From: Auanema rhodensis
Lineage: Eukaryota > Nematoda > Chromadorea > Rhabditida > Rhabditidae
Direction: 5' to 3'
NCBI GenBank assembly: GCA_964057225.1
Contig: OZ059899.1
Span: 7,998,001-8,062,000, forward strand
DNA: 64,000 bases
The notes beneath the pieces were generated by a model, which saw only the letters and a program-made list of their open reading frames with translations, was not told the origin of the DNA and did not search any database. A program made the translations under genes and the position numbers. Every line of letters begins with the position of its first letter. Position 1 is the stretch's first letter. Of the stretch, positions 40,551 to 53,101 are shown in pieces.

Positions 40551-42723
40551 ATGTATGACGAAGAGGTTGTGGAGAGACCAAAGTATGTTAATATACATGT
40601 ATTTAAATATTAATTAAACTAATGATTATGTTCATATGTAGAACTATGGGAGGACGCGTGCAAATGAAAATGGATAGGTTCAGAGATTATGTCGGGAGAT
40701 CCTGTTGTTCCTGTGTCGAAAGAGTTAGTTAAAAAAAGGAAGCTGTTTTATTTACTTCGTTATAGATGCCAGCCATTGTACTTGTCATTGTTGCATGCCT
40801 TGTTTTCGCTCTCCTGTTAGCTCTAATTCCAGCTGTTTTTATTCTAACAAATGCTGCCTCTAGTGAAGCCTTGGCTCAGATAGGTGAAGTCGAAATGAAT
40901 GTATTAATAACTATTAACTATCTGGAGAAACATTTTCATTTTTTAGGGATTGAGGAAAGGTTTCGGACTCCCTAGAATTGATCCTGATGATGAAGACGAT
41001 TTGCTGATTCACGGATTCCCAATTCACGAAGTCTTTCCTCTTAACGTATCCATTTGTCCTGGATTCGGATTCAGCTGTACCTCTGAGCCAGTAAGGTTTC
41101 TTATAATTAATTATGCTATTTTGCTTTTTTAGCACATTACTATTGGAACTAACCGCCGCTGTGATGGAATTCAAGACTGTGCCGACGCTTCTGATGAAGA
41201 AAATTGCAATGGTATGATCGAGCCAAATGATTAAAAAGAGAATTTGTTTTTAGACTGCAGAACAACTTTCTCTTGTATGTTGAATCCTGAGTCTACAGTT
41301 TCTAAGTTGAAGATATGTATTCGCCCTTCTCAATTGTGTGATGATGTCAAGCATTGCCTTGATAGTTCTGATGAAACTGCTCTTTGTGGTATCATAATGA
41401 TTATTATTAGAACGGAACCAAATTATTTTTTTAGAAAGAGAATGCTCGGAAGACGAGATGTCTTGTAAGTCATACAGTGGGAAGTCTATTTGCATTCCCA
41501 ACTCTTCCAAATGCGATGGTGTAAAGGATTGCAAAGGAGGAGATGACGAAAAGAACTGCGAGGAATGCACAAGAGGAGCTAGGGTATGAAGTGCATTTGA
41601 ACTTTGGCTATTTTTTAATTTGCAGATGTGCAAATCAACAGGAAAATGCATTGACTCTCGTTTCATTTGTGATGGATATACTCAATGTGCTGACGGTTCT
41701 GACGAGGAAGTATGATGTTTTCCAAAACGTTGAAGCTAGGTATTTTTTAGGAGTGTGATTGCCGTTCCTGCAGTGGCTCTACTAAAGCTCTATGTACCGA
41801 TGGTACTTGCATTGATCGCGAGAAGGTTTGCAACGGAAATATCGATTGTGGAGATGGAATGGATGAGAAAAACTGCGCTGGAAGCTGTCATTATGACGAA
41901 GAACCCGTAATTCGAAATCTTTTATGATTTTTAAAAATTTTTTGTCATTAGGAAGAGACTGTGTTGTGCCGTGACGGAAAAACTCATACAGTCTCCGAGG
42001 CATGCTCTGGCAGAATCGATGAGTGCGTATCCCTTTGCCCTACTTGCTCCAGTAGTCCTCATCTTTTCCAATGTCTTGATGGCTCTTGCATCAACAGATT
42101 TAAGGTTTCATTATTTTTAATTTAAGAATTTAATACTTTAAATTAGGTGTGCAACGGTGTATCTGATTGCAATGGAGGAGATGATGAAAAAAATTGCAAG
42201 TGCACTGTGAGTTCAATATATATTTGTATAAATTTATGAAATCTTGCAGGATGACAAATTCACTTGTGCTTCTGAGGATCAATGCATTGATAAAAATCGT
42301 CGTTGCGATGGTGTCCGCGACTGCTCCGATGACTCTGACGAAAAAGATTGCGATACTGTAATTTTTATTATTTTTAAAATTTTAATTTTATTTTTAAGTG
42401 CCCAGAAACTGCTCTCCGCTGTGAACATGACCGCTCTTGCCTTCCCCTTATTGCTCGATGTGACGGAGTTGTAGATTGCCCTGATGGTTCTGATGAAATT
42501 AACTGCTCATGCTATGGTTAGTGTTTAGTGTACAAGTTTTCCGAAAGATAATGGATCTTCAGAATGCACTGGAAAGCATATTCAAAATTACATGTGTGAA
42601 TCATCAAAACGTTGCATTAGAAGGGAGGAAGTATGTTCTCCATACTCTGTTTGTCCCAACGCTACTCTGATTGACAGACGCTATTGTGCTGATTTAGCAA
42701 TTAAAAAGAACTCTTTTTATTAA
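40551..42723 (+). CDS. egg-1: EGG-1/EGG-2-like type II membrane protein with LDL-receptor class A repeats
   Basis: Fourteen exons (40551-40582, 40642-40723, 40766-40900, 40947-41090, 41133-41211, 41254-41388, 41435-41583, 41626-41709, 41751-41906, 41952-42104, 42147-42206, 42250-42357, 42399-42516, 42563-42723) give 531 residues. A short basic cytoplasmic N-terminus ending RSCCSCVER is followed by one membrane helix ([20 protein letters not shown]) and no signal peptide, so it is type II. The rest is extracellular: about eight LDLa modules ending in CDG...C.D..DE..C (for example [54 protein letters not shown]), plus a final degenerate one without the acidic calcium-binding box. This layout is that of C. 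elegans EGG-1/EGG-2, oocyte-surface proteins needed for fertilisation and for cortical placement of EGG-3. A polyadenylation-like AATAAA follows near 42848. The reading frame stays open upstream of the ATG back to the acceptor at 40508, so an extra 5' exon is possible. Confidence 0.85.
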
Positions 42724-43030
42724 TTTCAAATCCAAACTTACGAAATCTGTAATTAACCTCATGCAGTTACTTATGTTAACTTGATCTCATTTTTTAATAA
42801 GGATTGTAGCCAATTTTTTACTCTTTGGCCATGTTTTACCCTTAAATAATAAACGTTTTTTAATTTTATCGTTAACGCTCATAGTTTCACGTGCATTCAA
42901 ATACTACGTGATTATGCTATTTTCATCTACAACAACAACATGAACCGGTTCATCAAAAGCTTGTACTATCCGTTTTCTGTACGCTCGGAAGTCTTTACAA
43001 ATTTTTGTGTTTCTCCATAATTGTTTTTTG

Positions 43031-43036
43031 AATTAG
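43031..43036 (+). promoter_or_regulatory. Likely spliced-leader acceptor for the downstream gene
   Basis: 'aattag' follows the T-rich ttgttttttg and lies about 180 nt after the AATAAA of the EGG-1-like gene and 25 nt before the ATG at 43061. This spacing fits trans-splicing of the second gene in a nematode operon. Confidence 0.4.
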
Positions 43037-43060
43037 GATTGTGAAGCTAATGTAGATCCT

Positions 43061-44264
43061 ATGGAGGTTCAAGACGTTGAAAATCTACAATTAAATGTAC
43101 CCGAGTCGGATGGGGAAGATAACTGCAAAAGTTTTTAAAATAAGTTTTTAATTATCTAAACAGAATTATAGTTCCGATTGAATCTCTATACATAGAGAGA
43201 GGATTACCTGCCTTCGTGATGAATAATCGGAACCCTAAGAATGATTCTTTACCTGTCATGTTGGAAGAACTTAATGTAAGTGTGAAATAATGTGTATGTT
43301 ATGATGTAAATTGTTGATAGGATTTGCCTTCTCTGTCAAAATCTAATGAACGCTCTTCGGTTACAACACAGATTAAAGAAAATCGCAAGAAAGAAAAAAA
43401 ACCATCTCAAGTCATAAATGATCTGTCTGATGCAAATCGTACAACAGAATACAAGAAATCGGTTAAATCAGTGATATCTTATCCAAAATTCTTCAACGGA
43501 GTGGTAACCAGTTTTGTTCTGACCTAGGTAACAATTAATCTTTTAGAAGCTACCACAAGCAGAATCTCATTATTTCGCAAATAACACGGTGGAAGAGAGT
43601 GTTTGTCATGGCAATGAGATGGTAACTTCTGATGAAAGTAATAATAAAATTGATGAAAATGAAATTGGGGGGTCAGAACTGCAAGTAATATTACGTAGAT
43701 CAAACATTTTGTTATTAATTAATTCTATAGAGTTTCTCAGAAGATACTGATAATGATTCGACTAGTATAGAGTCAAAATATGTCGTAAGTTTAGTTTTTG
43801 AATTGTATATAGTTTCTTATATATATGTATGTATTGATCTTTAGGTTTCCGATTATTTCGGCTTTCAAAATTTGACAGGAAAGTTCAATGGTGCTGAACT
43901 TAAATGTTGTCCATCAATTACAAGAAGACCAATACGTATATAGATTTCAAAGTAATAACACCTGATATTTTACTTCAGATGAATTGTACAATGCTTTCAA
44001 AAGTGGTAATGAACATTTATCTCCCCAGGTAGTAGTAATTTTTTTATCCTTGGTCATAGATTTCGTTTTAGAAAAGCTATTTTCAAAATGAAATTCGAGT
44101 GAAAACAAAAGTTTGTTTTTTTCTTGTAATCTTGTTAATTCCATTATTTTTTAATCTCGCTTAATTAACCAGTTTGTACTTGTGTTTAGATCCCCAAAGT
44201 TCCCGGTCATGCGTTTGAGTATGTTAACTTACCATCAACCTCTGAGCTTTACGAAGACAGCTAG
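43061..44264 (+). CDS. Unrecognised 254-residue protein with KEN-box-like and FGF motifs
   Basis: Eight exons close in frame: 43061-43130, 43172-43275, 43321-43503, 43547-43684, 43731-43784, 43845-43935, 43979-44028 and 44190-44264. It has no signal peptide or membrane helix. The protein is acidic and Ser/Asn-rich with a basic patch (KENRKKEKKPSQ) that contains a KEN sequence. Further on it has VSDYFGFQNLTGKF, and the C-terminus is FEYVNLPSTSELYEDS. It looks intrinsically disordered and probably nuclear or cytosolic. It starts some 340 nt after the EGG-1-like stop on the same strand, so the two may share an operon. KEN boxes mark APC/C substrates, and FGF motifs occur in the cohesin regulators Sororin and Wapl. 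These are only short motif matches, so I assign no function. It could instead be alternative 3' exons of the gene before it, because the exon opening at 43037 also splices in phase from GAG GAA at 42630. Confidence 0.6.
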
Positions 44265-45267
44265 GGATGATGAACGAATCTCTGATTTTAAATACTCCGA
44301 GGAATTATTTATATTATGTTATATGAAGATTATACATATTGTTTGAAAGTTGAGATAGAATTCTCATTTATTCATATGAAATTTTCTATTTAAATTTTAC
44401 CTAATTTAGTCGACTGTTGACAATACGGCTCCGTTTTAAGCACAGCTGGAAGTCAACTAATTTGGCGTTATGCTTGACTTTTACTAGTTGCTTACCACCG
44501 TGCTAGCTGCCGAGCCCTTTATCCCAGCTAACTGCAATTAATTGTTGTGTGCATGCGAAACAGGTGTTTCCACCCTGAGTGGTGATGGTATTAACTCAGA
44601 TCTCGAAGTATAGTGCAGTTCAGTACTCTACTTTCCTTAAAAGCCTGTGTTTTATTTCAGACATTTTAGTTACACTTCATGATTTTTTAATTCAAACAGT
44701 AAGCATTTGTTTCCTTATAAGTCTTGAATGAACGATATTAAAGTTTGTTCGTTCCTTTTTTCTGAATCTGGAAATTCTTAATGGATTGTAAATATTTCTA
44801 ACGTCCACTTATGGCTTATGGCCGTTTTGAATTCGCTTCATTGGTTTATCGGTCAATGATGTGATGTCTCGCCGTGAGGTAGCTAGAAGTATAACAAATT
44901 GACAGCTTTCTTTAAAAAAAACAATTCATTTTGCTTTATTTTTTTAACTGATTGATTCTTACAATAGAACTTACTTCTATTTCATCTTTATTTTCTGCTT
45001 GTCAACCATATGCCTGCTTCTAGTTCATGAAAAACATTTTTGATTGTTAGATCATAGATAGAAGTAAATTATTATTTTCGGACCTTACTAATTCGCAATA
45101 TTGCTTTTAAGATTACAACATAAGCTTCAAACAATAGCTTCACTATCCTTCTTTCATATTTCAAGAAAACTACTCGTTATTCCTTAAAATTATATATTCA
45201 CCTCTTTCTTCCTTATTTGTATTTTTCCTTATTTGTATTTTTTTAAATTTAAGAATATTTAAACGAA
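44265..45267. other. Intergenic region with a GC-richer, foldable island
   Basis: Between about 44400 and 44640 base composition is nearer balanced than the flanks and several short inverted repeats occur (AAGTCAA 44450-44456 with TTGACTT 44474-44480). No reading frame or RNA family is recognised. The remainder is AT-rich flank leading into the first DEG/ENaC exon. Confidence 0.4.
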
Positions 45268-48200
45268 ATGGTTATGATGGAACATGAAGAAAAAAGGAAA
45301 CTAGTAAGTATTCCCCCCCCCCTAGTCACACATGAAATAATATCTCTATAATATTTTGAAGTTATAAATAATGTTTAAATTTCAGTATGATGATATAAAG
45401 AGCACAGGTGGCAGATTTCTTTCAAATACTACAGCTCATGGTTTACCTCAAATTCAATTGAGTTTTTTTCTTATTTTTCCTGTTTTCTCTTCATTTCAAA
45501 TAACAGTTATTAGACTGTTTGTGTTTTCTTGCTCTAAGTTAATTATAATCTTTTCAGAAGTCAAAATCATTATTTGGTAGATGGTTCTGGTTTTTTATAT
45601 GGTTATTGGCTGCATTAGTTTTTCTCATAACTGTACGTTAATTGGAAACAAGATATGAGACTGGAAGTTTCCATTTTCTAATTTCAGGCTCTATTATTGT
45701 GGGGAAAATACCAACATCAAACACCAATGACGTCTGTATCGGTTAGTTATATTTATTAAAATTTCCGTAAAATACAAGTATACCTATTCAAAAACATTAT
45801 ATTACATACTAGAATTCTCCAGTGCAATTTCTAGACTTTAGTTTTCTATTACTTTACCTCTTTTTGCACACCAAATTGAGTCATCTAGTTCCCCAGAGAG
45901 TATGAGGAGTTGAAAACCTAACCGAGATTGCTATCGGGAAACAAATTTCGTATGTTGCTTTTTGTGGTAATTGAAACCACAAACACATCTACACATTTAC
46001 ACATAGTAACATTGGAAGATTAGTTTCTTTTTTAGAATATTGACGGGAAAACAGAATAAAAACATTTCGTGTTACATCATTAATTTTGTAGCTTATATAT
46101 CGCTCTCCTAGTATAACTTTACTCAATTCTTATATGTATTTTGTCTTTACCTCTTTTGTTCTTAACTTTTTCATTAAAAAGCCGGAAAATAGACTCAGTA
46201 ATATACGAGGTCCTTGGAAAGTGGACGAGCTAAGTTGATTGGTACCCTTGACAAGTTTAGTGAAACCATGTCCTTTTAAGTTTTCATAAGTATTTTGAAA
46301 GCCAACTGGAAATAAGTTGTATTTTGAAATTGAGCTGTTGTAGAATATTCTTTTTAAACTTTGATATAAGATATTATCTCAATTGAATTTGATTAGTTTC
46401 AAAATGTCTGATATTAATGTAATTGTTTGTTTTGAGAATAATCATGTTCGATGAACATTACTATTGAACTTTTAGGATAAAGCACTTGAGTATATTCTTT
46501 TTTTTGTTCTCAGACTTATCTGTTTAAATTGACTTTTCCAAAATTCATTTTGATTACCTTGTAGCAAAATCGCTGACCCTGAAACGAAGTACTCAGTTAA
46601 AAGTTCTATAAAAGTGTAGCTCTTATTTAGTTGGAACAACGAAACGAAGCCAAACTATTTTACTAAAATCACTATTGCTTGTATAGTTTTGGCTCTTTGT
46701 TAGTATATAACTTTATTTTCAACAGTAATAGTAGCTATATTACACCGTCCACTCTTCAAGATGTCTGTTCAAGCTTGAAATTTCAAACCTCTTCTATATC
46801 ATTGTTATTATTCATCATAAGACATTCAAAATTGAAGTTGTTATTATTTATTTCAAAACCTTTTAACTTTAAGTAACCTAACTTCATTTACCTTTATTTA
46901 ATATACCAGTTAATGAATAAAATCTCTTGAAAATATATTCTAGAGCCAAGAATATAATAATGTCTATCAGATTGTGAATTTTGCCCAACCCCCCCTCATC
47001 ACATGGTTCTAAATTTTGGATATTCATGAACGTTTTATTCCCTCTTAGGTTTTGTATAGACAAATATCCATGAATGCATAATTTATTTCTCATGTAACAC
47101 CGTCATCTCAACTGATTTTGGGTAACAACTTCTGCCGGCCTATTAAGTTACAAGTTGTATGTTTCTTTTTTCTTTTCTATGATGTTTTTTCACTAGCATT
47201 TTCCTCATACAAGGATATAATCACAAGTTCTTTTTGTCTTCTACAAGCACCTTGTGGCATATTTTCAATGATAAGCTGTATTATGTTCTATTATTCATAC
47301 ACATACAACTTGCATATACTTATATCATCCATTATTTTTTGTTTTTTTCGTTGATTGCTAATTTATGAATGTTTTCCATTTCATACCACTAAAAAATGAT
47401 TAACTGAAATATAATTAATTTGCTTGAGAAATCTGAATACTATATGTTACTTTGTGTTTTGAAAATTTCGTGGAGGGTTTTAAGGCTCATCACGTTCTGA
47501 AATTATATGCTTTTACAACGGTTGCTTGAACCAATTTACAAAATGTCATCGGAACAATCGTTTAACTGTTTTTTGTTTGGTCTTGCCATAGAAAAAGCTA
47601 AAATAGCTTTTGACTTGATACTAAAAGATGATAAAATAAACTCTTTGATGAGTACTTTTGACTCCAATCGGTTCGATATCTCTTGAATTTTGAGAATCGT
47701 TTCTCTTTCTTCTTATTGATGACCACAAGCTTCCACTAGTTTAATTAATCACTCTTACGATCAAAACGCTATCCTAATGCTTTCTGTTTTCATCATATTT
47801 CAGAGTAGTTTAATGCAATTCATAATTTTGAAAAACCTATTATTATTTTATATTTAAATGTTTTTCTCTCATGCCCTTCAGTGTGTTCATATTCTTTCTC
47901 AATTTTCTTTTTTAGAACAAGAGTTTATTCGTTGTATTTAACTCTTGTTGGCTATATGTAAAGCTTAAGTTTAACAATTCAATCAACCTTTGTAACTTTA
48001 TGGAATATATTCTGAGATTCGTAAAAGCTTTTTTGTTACCTAGAACATAATGAAACGAACTTGACTGCATAGCCCTTTTATTTAAACTTGATGAAAGACA
48101 GAAAAAGATCACATGTAGAGATGATGTTATCCTCCCATCCCTTCTCAAAAGAAAAGAAACGATCTTTCATTGCTAGCCAATGATATATAATATATATATC

Positions 48201-51200
48201 TATCTTTAGTTTTCCTTTTATACTTTTTTTTTCGAGACTAAATATATATTTCTATCATAAATCTGAATACATTCCAGAATAAAATTGTTACTTGAATTTA
48301 TTGTCCAGCTTTAACTTATTCAAGTTATTGTCAATGGCACCAGGGGTATTATCAACGAATTCTCCTATTCCTCCTGGATATAACGATTATATATACGAAA
48401 AGAACTTCAATGATCAGTTTTCTTCACGAACATCAAGACGTGAATCATTATCTGCTCAAAATGAAGTAGCAGAAAATCCTCGTAATCTTTGGACAAAACT
48501 GTATCTGTTCCTCGATAACACTACCGCTCATGGAGCTAAGCGAATTTTAATTGCAAGAACACGATACAGTCGATGGTTTTGGATATTATTAGTGATATTC
48601 GGAGTTCTCGCATTTAGCTTTGTTGTAATGAGGCTTACTCAAAAGTATAATAGCAAGGAGAAAATAACCAGTATCACTGTATGTTTTTGATTAATTTTTG
48701 TCAAAAATTAAAAATATAAATTCTATTATTTCTTTTCACGCTTGTACCTTTGTATATTTTCAGCTCAAATTTGATCAAGTGGATTTCCCAGCTATTACGT
48801 TTTGTAATTTAAATCCATATAAAAAAAGTTTAATCAACATGGTGCCATCAATTAGAGATACGGTAAGTGCATAATAAGTTCAATTTGTTGATATCTCTCT
48901 TCTAGATGGATGTCTATGATAATGCCAAATCACACAGTAAATTGGAAGGCGAGAATGAGAAGAAGAAAACAAAATTCATGAGAAGACAATATGCAGAAGT
49001 TGCTGCTCAACGGGTATGAATCACTTACTTAGTAGTAGCCAGTGAAACAATAACAGTTGATGAGTTTCTACTTCAAGGTTGATTTCAGGTAAAACAGCTG
49101 TTTGAAAAAGAAATAGAAGAAGGCCTTAAAGAATTGAATAACCAAAGAACTGATCTTAACAGATCTCACATAGTTCATGATACTGCTTCAAGAGAGAAAA
49201 GACAGGTGAATCAAAAACCCCCTACTCAAACATCAATTTTCTAGAAAACATGAGTTTATTCTATGTTGCTCTAGCGGTCATTTGAAATAAAGCGCAAGAC
49301 CTGTCATTTTAAACAAAATGAACATTCGATACGGTTGTCTACAAACTTTTTTGCAGGTTCCTCGACGACGTTATGAAGCTATTGAAGCTCATTGTAGATG
49401 TGTTGGAAAGCCTGATATGGAATGCATACGATTTGAAACTCCGCCGAAAAATGATGTTTGTGATTTAAACAACTTGCAATTCATATAAAAATAATTATTA
49501 AAGAATTCAAAATGTGTATGTACATTTGACAGTGATATGATGGTTGCTTGGCCTTGTTTTAATATCAGGTGGGTTAATGTCATTTTCAACATTAAATTCA
49601 TTGCATTTACTACAACTTTTATGTTGTCACCAATATGTAGTTTGATTCGAATAGAAAATGCGTTCAATGACAAGTACATACATCATAACTAAACTACACT
49701 TTCACAATGCTGCCATTTAAATTTTTATAAGTGTAGTTTCATACCTTAAGATGGAATTTAATTAAATACTCACGATCTACATACCAGATCTATTTATGAG
49801 ATCGAAACTGACTTGATCTAGCTGATCTAATAAGATGTCAAAATTTCGTACTTTTCCGCTTTGAAAAATCAGTTGGTTTATCGTTTTTCAGCATCTGGTA
49901 TGATCATGTCTGTCCTTTTTGCACAGATGAAGGGCATTGTGAGGCTACCTCTAGCGATCCAAACTTTCCTAGTATGGATTGGCCATGCAAATGTCGTAAT
50001 AGAACAACTCCCTTAGAGTCAGGTGAAGATGTAAGTGCTTTGTATAATATTTTTCCTATATTTTGCTTCAATCATATTTAGTTCAGCTTTTCTAATCTTT
50101 TTTCCTTTTTTTAACATTACCCTTTTTATTATTTTTGCTTGCTTTACGCTTCCTTTCAGCCGTTAGAAAAGAAATATGGATTTTCAAAGGTGATCTTAGT
50201 TGCATAGATTGGTAGTATTCAGAGTTTGACATAGCTCGCACTATTTATCACACAGTTTGAATACTATTTTAGATTTGTTGAGCCACTTGTCCTTAGCATA
50301 CATAGCATGAATGTTTAGTATATGTTATCTGAGATGTTTTTTTTATTGTTTGTTATAGTTACATTAATCTGTACTAATTCTTGTAGATAGATCGTTTGTT
50401 TGTTTGTTTTTTCAAGTTTTAAATCTCTTGTATAAGAAATGTCTATATAGATAGTTTGTCAATCATTTTACAATTTCCAGACACCATATTGCATAGGAAA
50501 AGAGCCTGTAGTGATCCGAAAATTATGGACAGAAGACAATTCAACAACAGAAGTGCCTACATCAACCACTACAAGTAAGTTTTCGATTCTTTGTCGCTTC
50601 AAACAATTTTTGCTTTTTTTTTATCACATTTTTCGTTAGCACATGCACCTACTACTACTACCACAATCACTCCTTCTACGACCACCACTACAGAACTTCC
50701 AACAACCACTACAACTTCAACTACCACGACTTCAACTACCACGACACCGTCGTCTACTACTTCAACAACTACCCCTGCAACCACAACAGAATCTCCGCAA
50801 ACTAGTATGTAGAAATGCTTTGCACTTATAATTTTTTAAAACTATCTTCTTTGTTTCTACTTGGTTTATCTGTATAAGTAAGGCTATCTAAAAAGGTTGC
50901 ATACTTTTATACATACTGTACAGTATGTGCTTTCTGTACATTTTATGTTTGGGTGAGTGAAAAATAGAAAGATCTTGTGGATCTTAGAATGGAAAATATG
51001 TCTTTATTTATAATTGAAGTTTTAAAAAATTAGCTATTATGTTAGATTTTGAAATGACTAATAGCCGCTCTTATTCGTTTTCATCTAATGTATTTTAAAG
51101 CATCGCGGCCGGTAAAACCTAATCAACGTGCCATTGTGAGCAATCCAGAAACAATCAAAGCTTTTGGATTCAGTGTAAGTTTAAGTTTTGTTTTGCAATC

Positions 51201-52712
51201 ATATTTTATGGATTTTTAGGGAATGACTGATGGCGTTGCTATGTTAACGAAGGCTAAGGAAAATCTGATGTTCACTATGGCTGCTCTATCAGAGGAACAG
51301 AGGATAGCTTTAAGTCAAAGTAAACATGAGTTCATTGAAATGTGCTCATTCAATGGCCGAGAATGTGACATAGAACAGTAATGATCTTAATTAATATATT
51401 TAAAGAAACTTCATGTTTTCAGAGATTTTCGATTGCATGTTGATCCCGAATTCGGAAATTGTTTTACTTTCAATTATGATGTAGAAAATAACTATACTAG
51501 TAGTAGAGCGGGTCCTATGTATGGTTCGTACATCAAGATTTAACATAGTATTTGTTTTTGATTCAGGCATTCGTATTTTGTTATTTGTTAATACTTCGGA
51601 TTATATGTCAACATCGGAATCTTCTGGAATTCGGCTAGCCATTCATCCACCTACACAATATCCATTTCCTGACACTTTTGGTTATTCAGCTCCTGTTGGA
51701 TTTGCTTCAAGTTTTGGAATGAAAAAAGTTTGTTTAGCATTTCTAGTTCAATTTTAGTATTTGTAATTAGAAAGTAATGCATCGTCTGAATTCACCACCG
51801 GGTGAATGTGTTGTTGCCAGAGAAGTCGATCAGACTGATTATATTTATCATGGTTATGATTATCAGCCGGAGGTATGTAGTTGACAGAAATAAGTTTCCC
51901 TCAATTTAATAATTCAGGGATGTCATAGAAGTTGTTTCCAAAACCGTCTTTTGGATGATTGTGCTTGTGGAGATCCACGATTTCCTGTGCCACCTGGTAG
52001 AAGACATTGTTCTGCCTTTAACGCGACAGCTCGTAAACTAAAATTTATTTAAAATTATGAAATAAATTGATCAATTGTAGGTGATTGTCTAGCTGATAAA
52101 ATTGGCAATGTTGGGGATTTCCATCACATAACTGATCGAATGACGGATTGCGTTTGTAAACATTCCTGCACTGAAGTCTTACATGAAGTTACATTCTCAG
52201 CGAGTAGGTGGCCTTCCGGTGCTACTGATGTGAGTTTAAGTGTAACTTAAAAAGTGTTTACTATATATTGCTTAGTTAGGGGATTGTGATGGAATGACAG
52301 AAGTAGAATGTGAGCATTATTATAGACTGAATGCTGCTATGGTAGAGGTTTGTCTACTCTGTAACACATGTAAATCTTTAATTTTTTTCAGGTGTTTTAT
52401 GAACAACTAAATTATGAATTGTTGCAAGAATCGGAAGCTTATGGAATGGTTAATCTTATTGCCGATTTCGGTGGACATCTAGGATTATGGCTGGGTTAGT
52501 ATGAATATTTTTTTAAATCTAACTGTATGCTTTAAGGATTCTCCATGATAACTGTGACCGAATTTTTCGTTTTGATTGTTGATTGTTTATCTGTTTGTTT
52601 GAGTTCTCGAAGAGAGAAGAAAATGGAACGCACGAATACACTGAAGAAAGAACGGGAGCAACGTGCTATAGATAAAATGGATAAAGGACATGATGCTTTT
52701 GTTCAAATATAA
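45268..52712 (+). CDS. DEG/ENaC sodium channel subunit with two alternative N-terminal exon sets
   Basis: Amiloride-sensitive-type cation channel. The well-supported form starts at 48334 ([19 protein letters not shown]) and uses 20 exons from 48334-48678 and 48764-48862 through 52537-52712, giving 823 residues. The N-terminal DEG motif [12 protein letters not shown] precedes TM1 ([19 protein letters not shown]). The ectodomain has [17 protein letters not shown], a dibasic REKRQVPRRR stretch, a Cys-rich region ([18 protein letters not shown]), a Thr-rich spacer (50640-50804), the FGNCFTFN motif and the late Cys-rich domain. TM2 carries [17 protein letters not shown], where the usual G-x-S pore signature reads GFS. 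A second start at 45268 has exons 45268-45303, about 45386-45455, 45558-45632 and 45688-45741, and encodes a parallel NTTAHG motif and TM1 ([20 protein letters not shown]). It ends in phase 0 and can join the same downstream exon at 48764. The precise subfamily is not assigned. Confidence 0.88.
45742..48333. other. Intron or internal promoter region between the two DEG/ENaC first-exon sets
   Basis: About 2.6 kb of AT-rich sequence with no convincing exon. The right end carries 'acattccag' (48277), an acceptor-like site 57 nt before the second start codon, which suggests separate transcription or trans-splicing of the downstream form. Confidence 0.45.
50640..50804 (+). repeat. Thr-rich coding minisatellite in the DEG/ENaC ectodomain
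   Basis: One exon of 165 nt encodes about 54 residues that are mostly Thr with scattered Ser and Pro (runs such as [19 protein letters not shown]), made of imperfect ACNACN repeats. It is predicted to be a heavily O-glycosylated, extended spacer. Length polymorphism is likely. Confidence 0.9.
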
Positions 52713-53101
52713 TTTCTCAAAACATAACCTGTGATCTCAATTTTCGAAGTTTTCTTTATTAATTGCCGTTAAGTAAAGTACATTCAAAATTTTTAGAAGT
52801 TTACTCGTATATCAAGGATCATGGCTTCTAAGATTTCTTCAACAGAAAGGTTAATAGCTTTATATGAACAAGGTCAAACAACAAAGTAGGAAAATACCGG
52901 GATGTTTATGTGATTTATGACTGGCAAATTTTAAAAAAATGGTAAAAGAAATCAGGTTTATGAAACCCGCATGTAAAGTGGCAACAATGGTATATAAAGA
53001 TACAAACATTTAAAAACAACAACTATGTAACAAATGAAGCCGCTTCTTTGATTACGCTGAAATATTCAGCATGAAGTCGCCATAAAGAAAACAAGAGAAA
53101 C

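Noticed and set aside
44470-44500. GACTTTTACTAG resembling the loop of U5 snRNA
   Set aside because: The flanking stems and Sm-binding site of U5 are absent, so this is a chance match.
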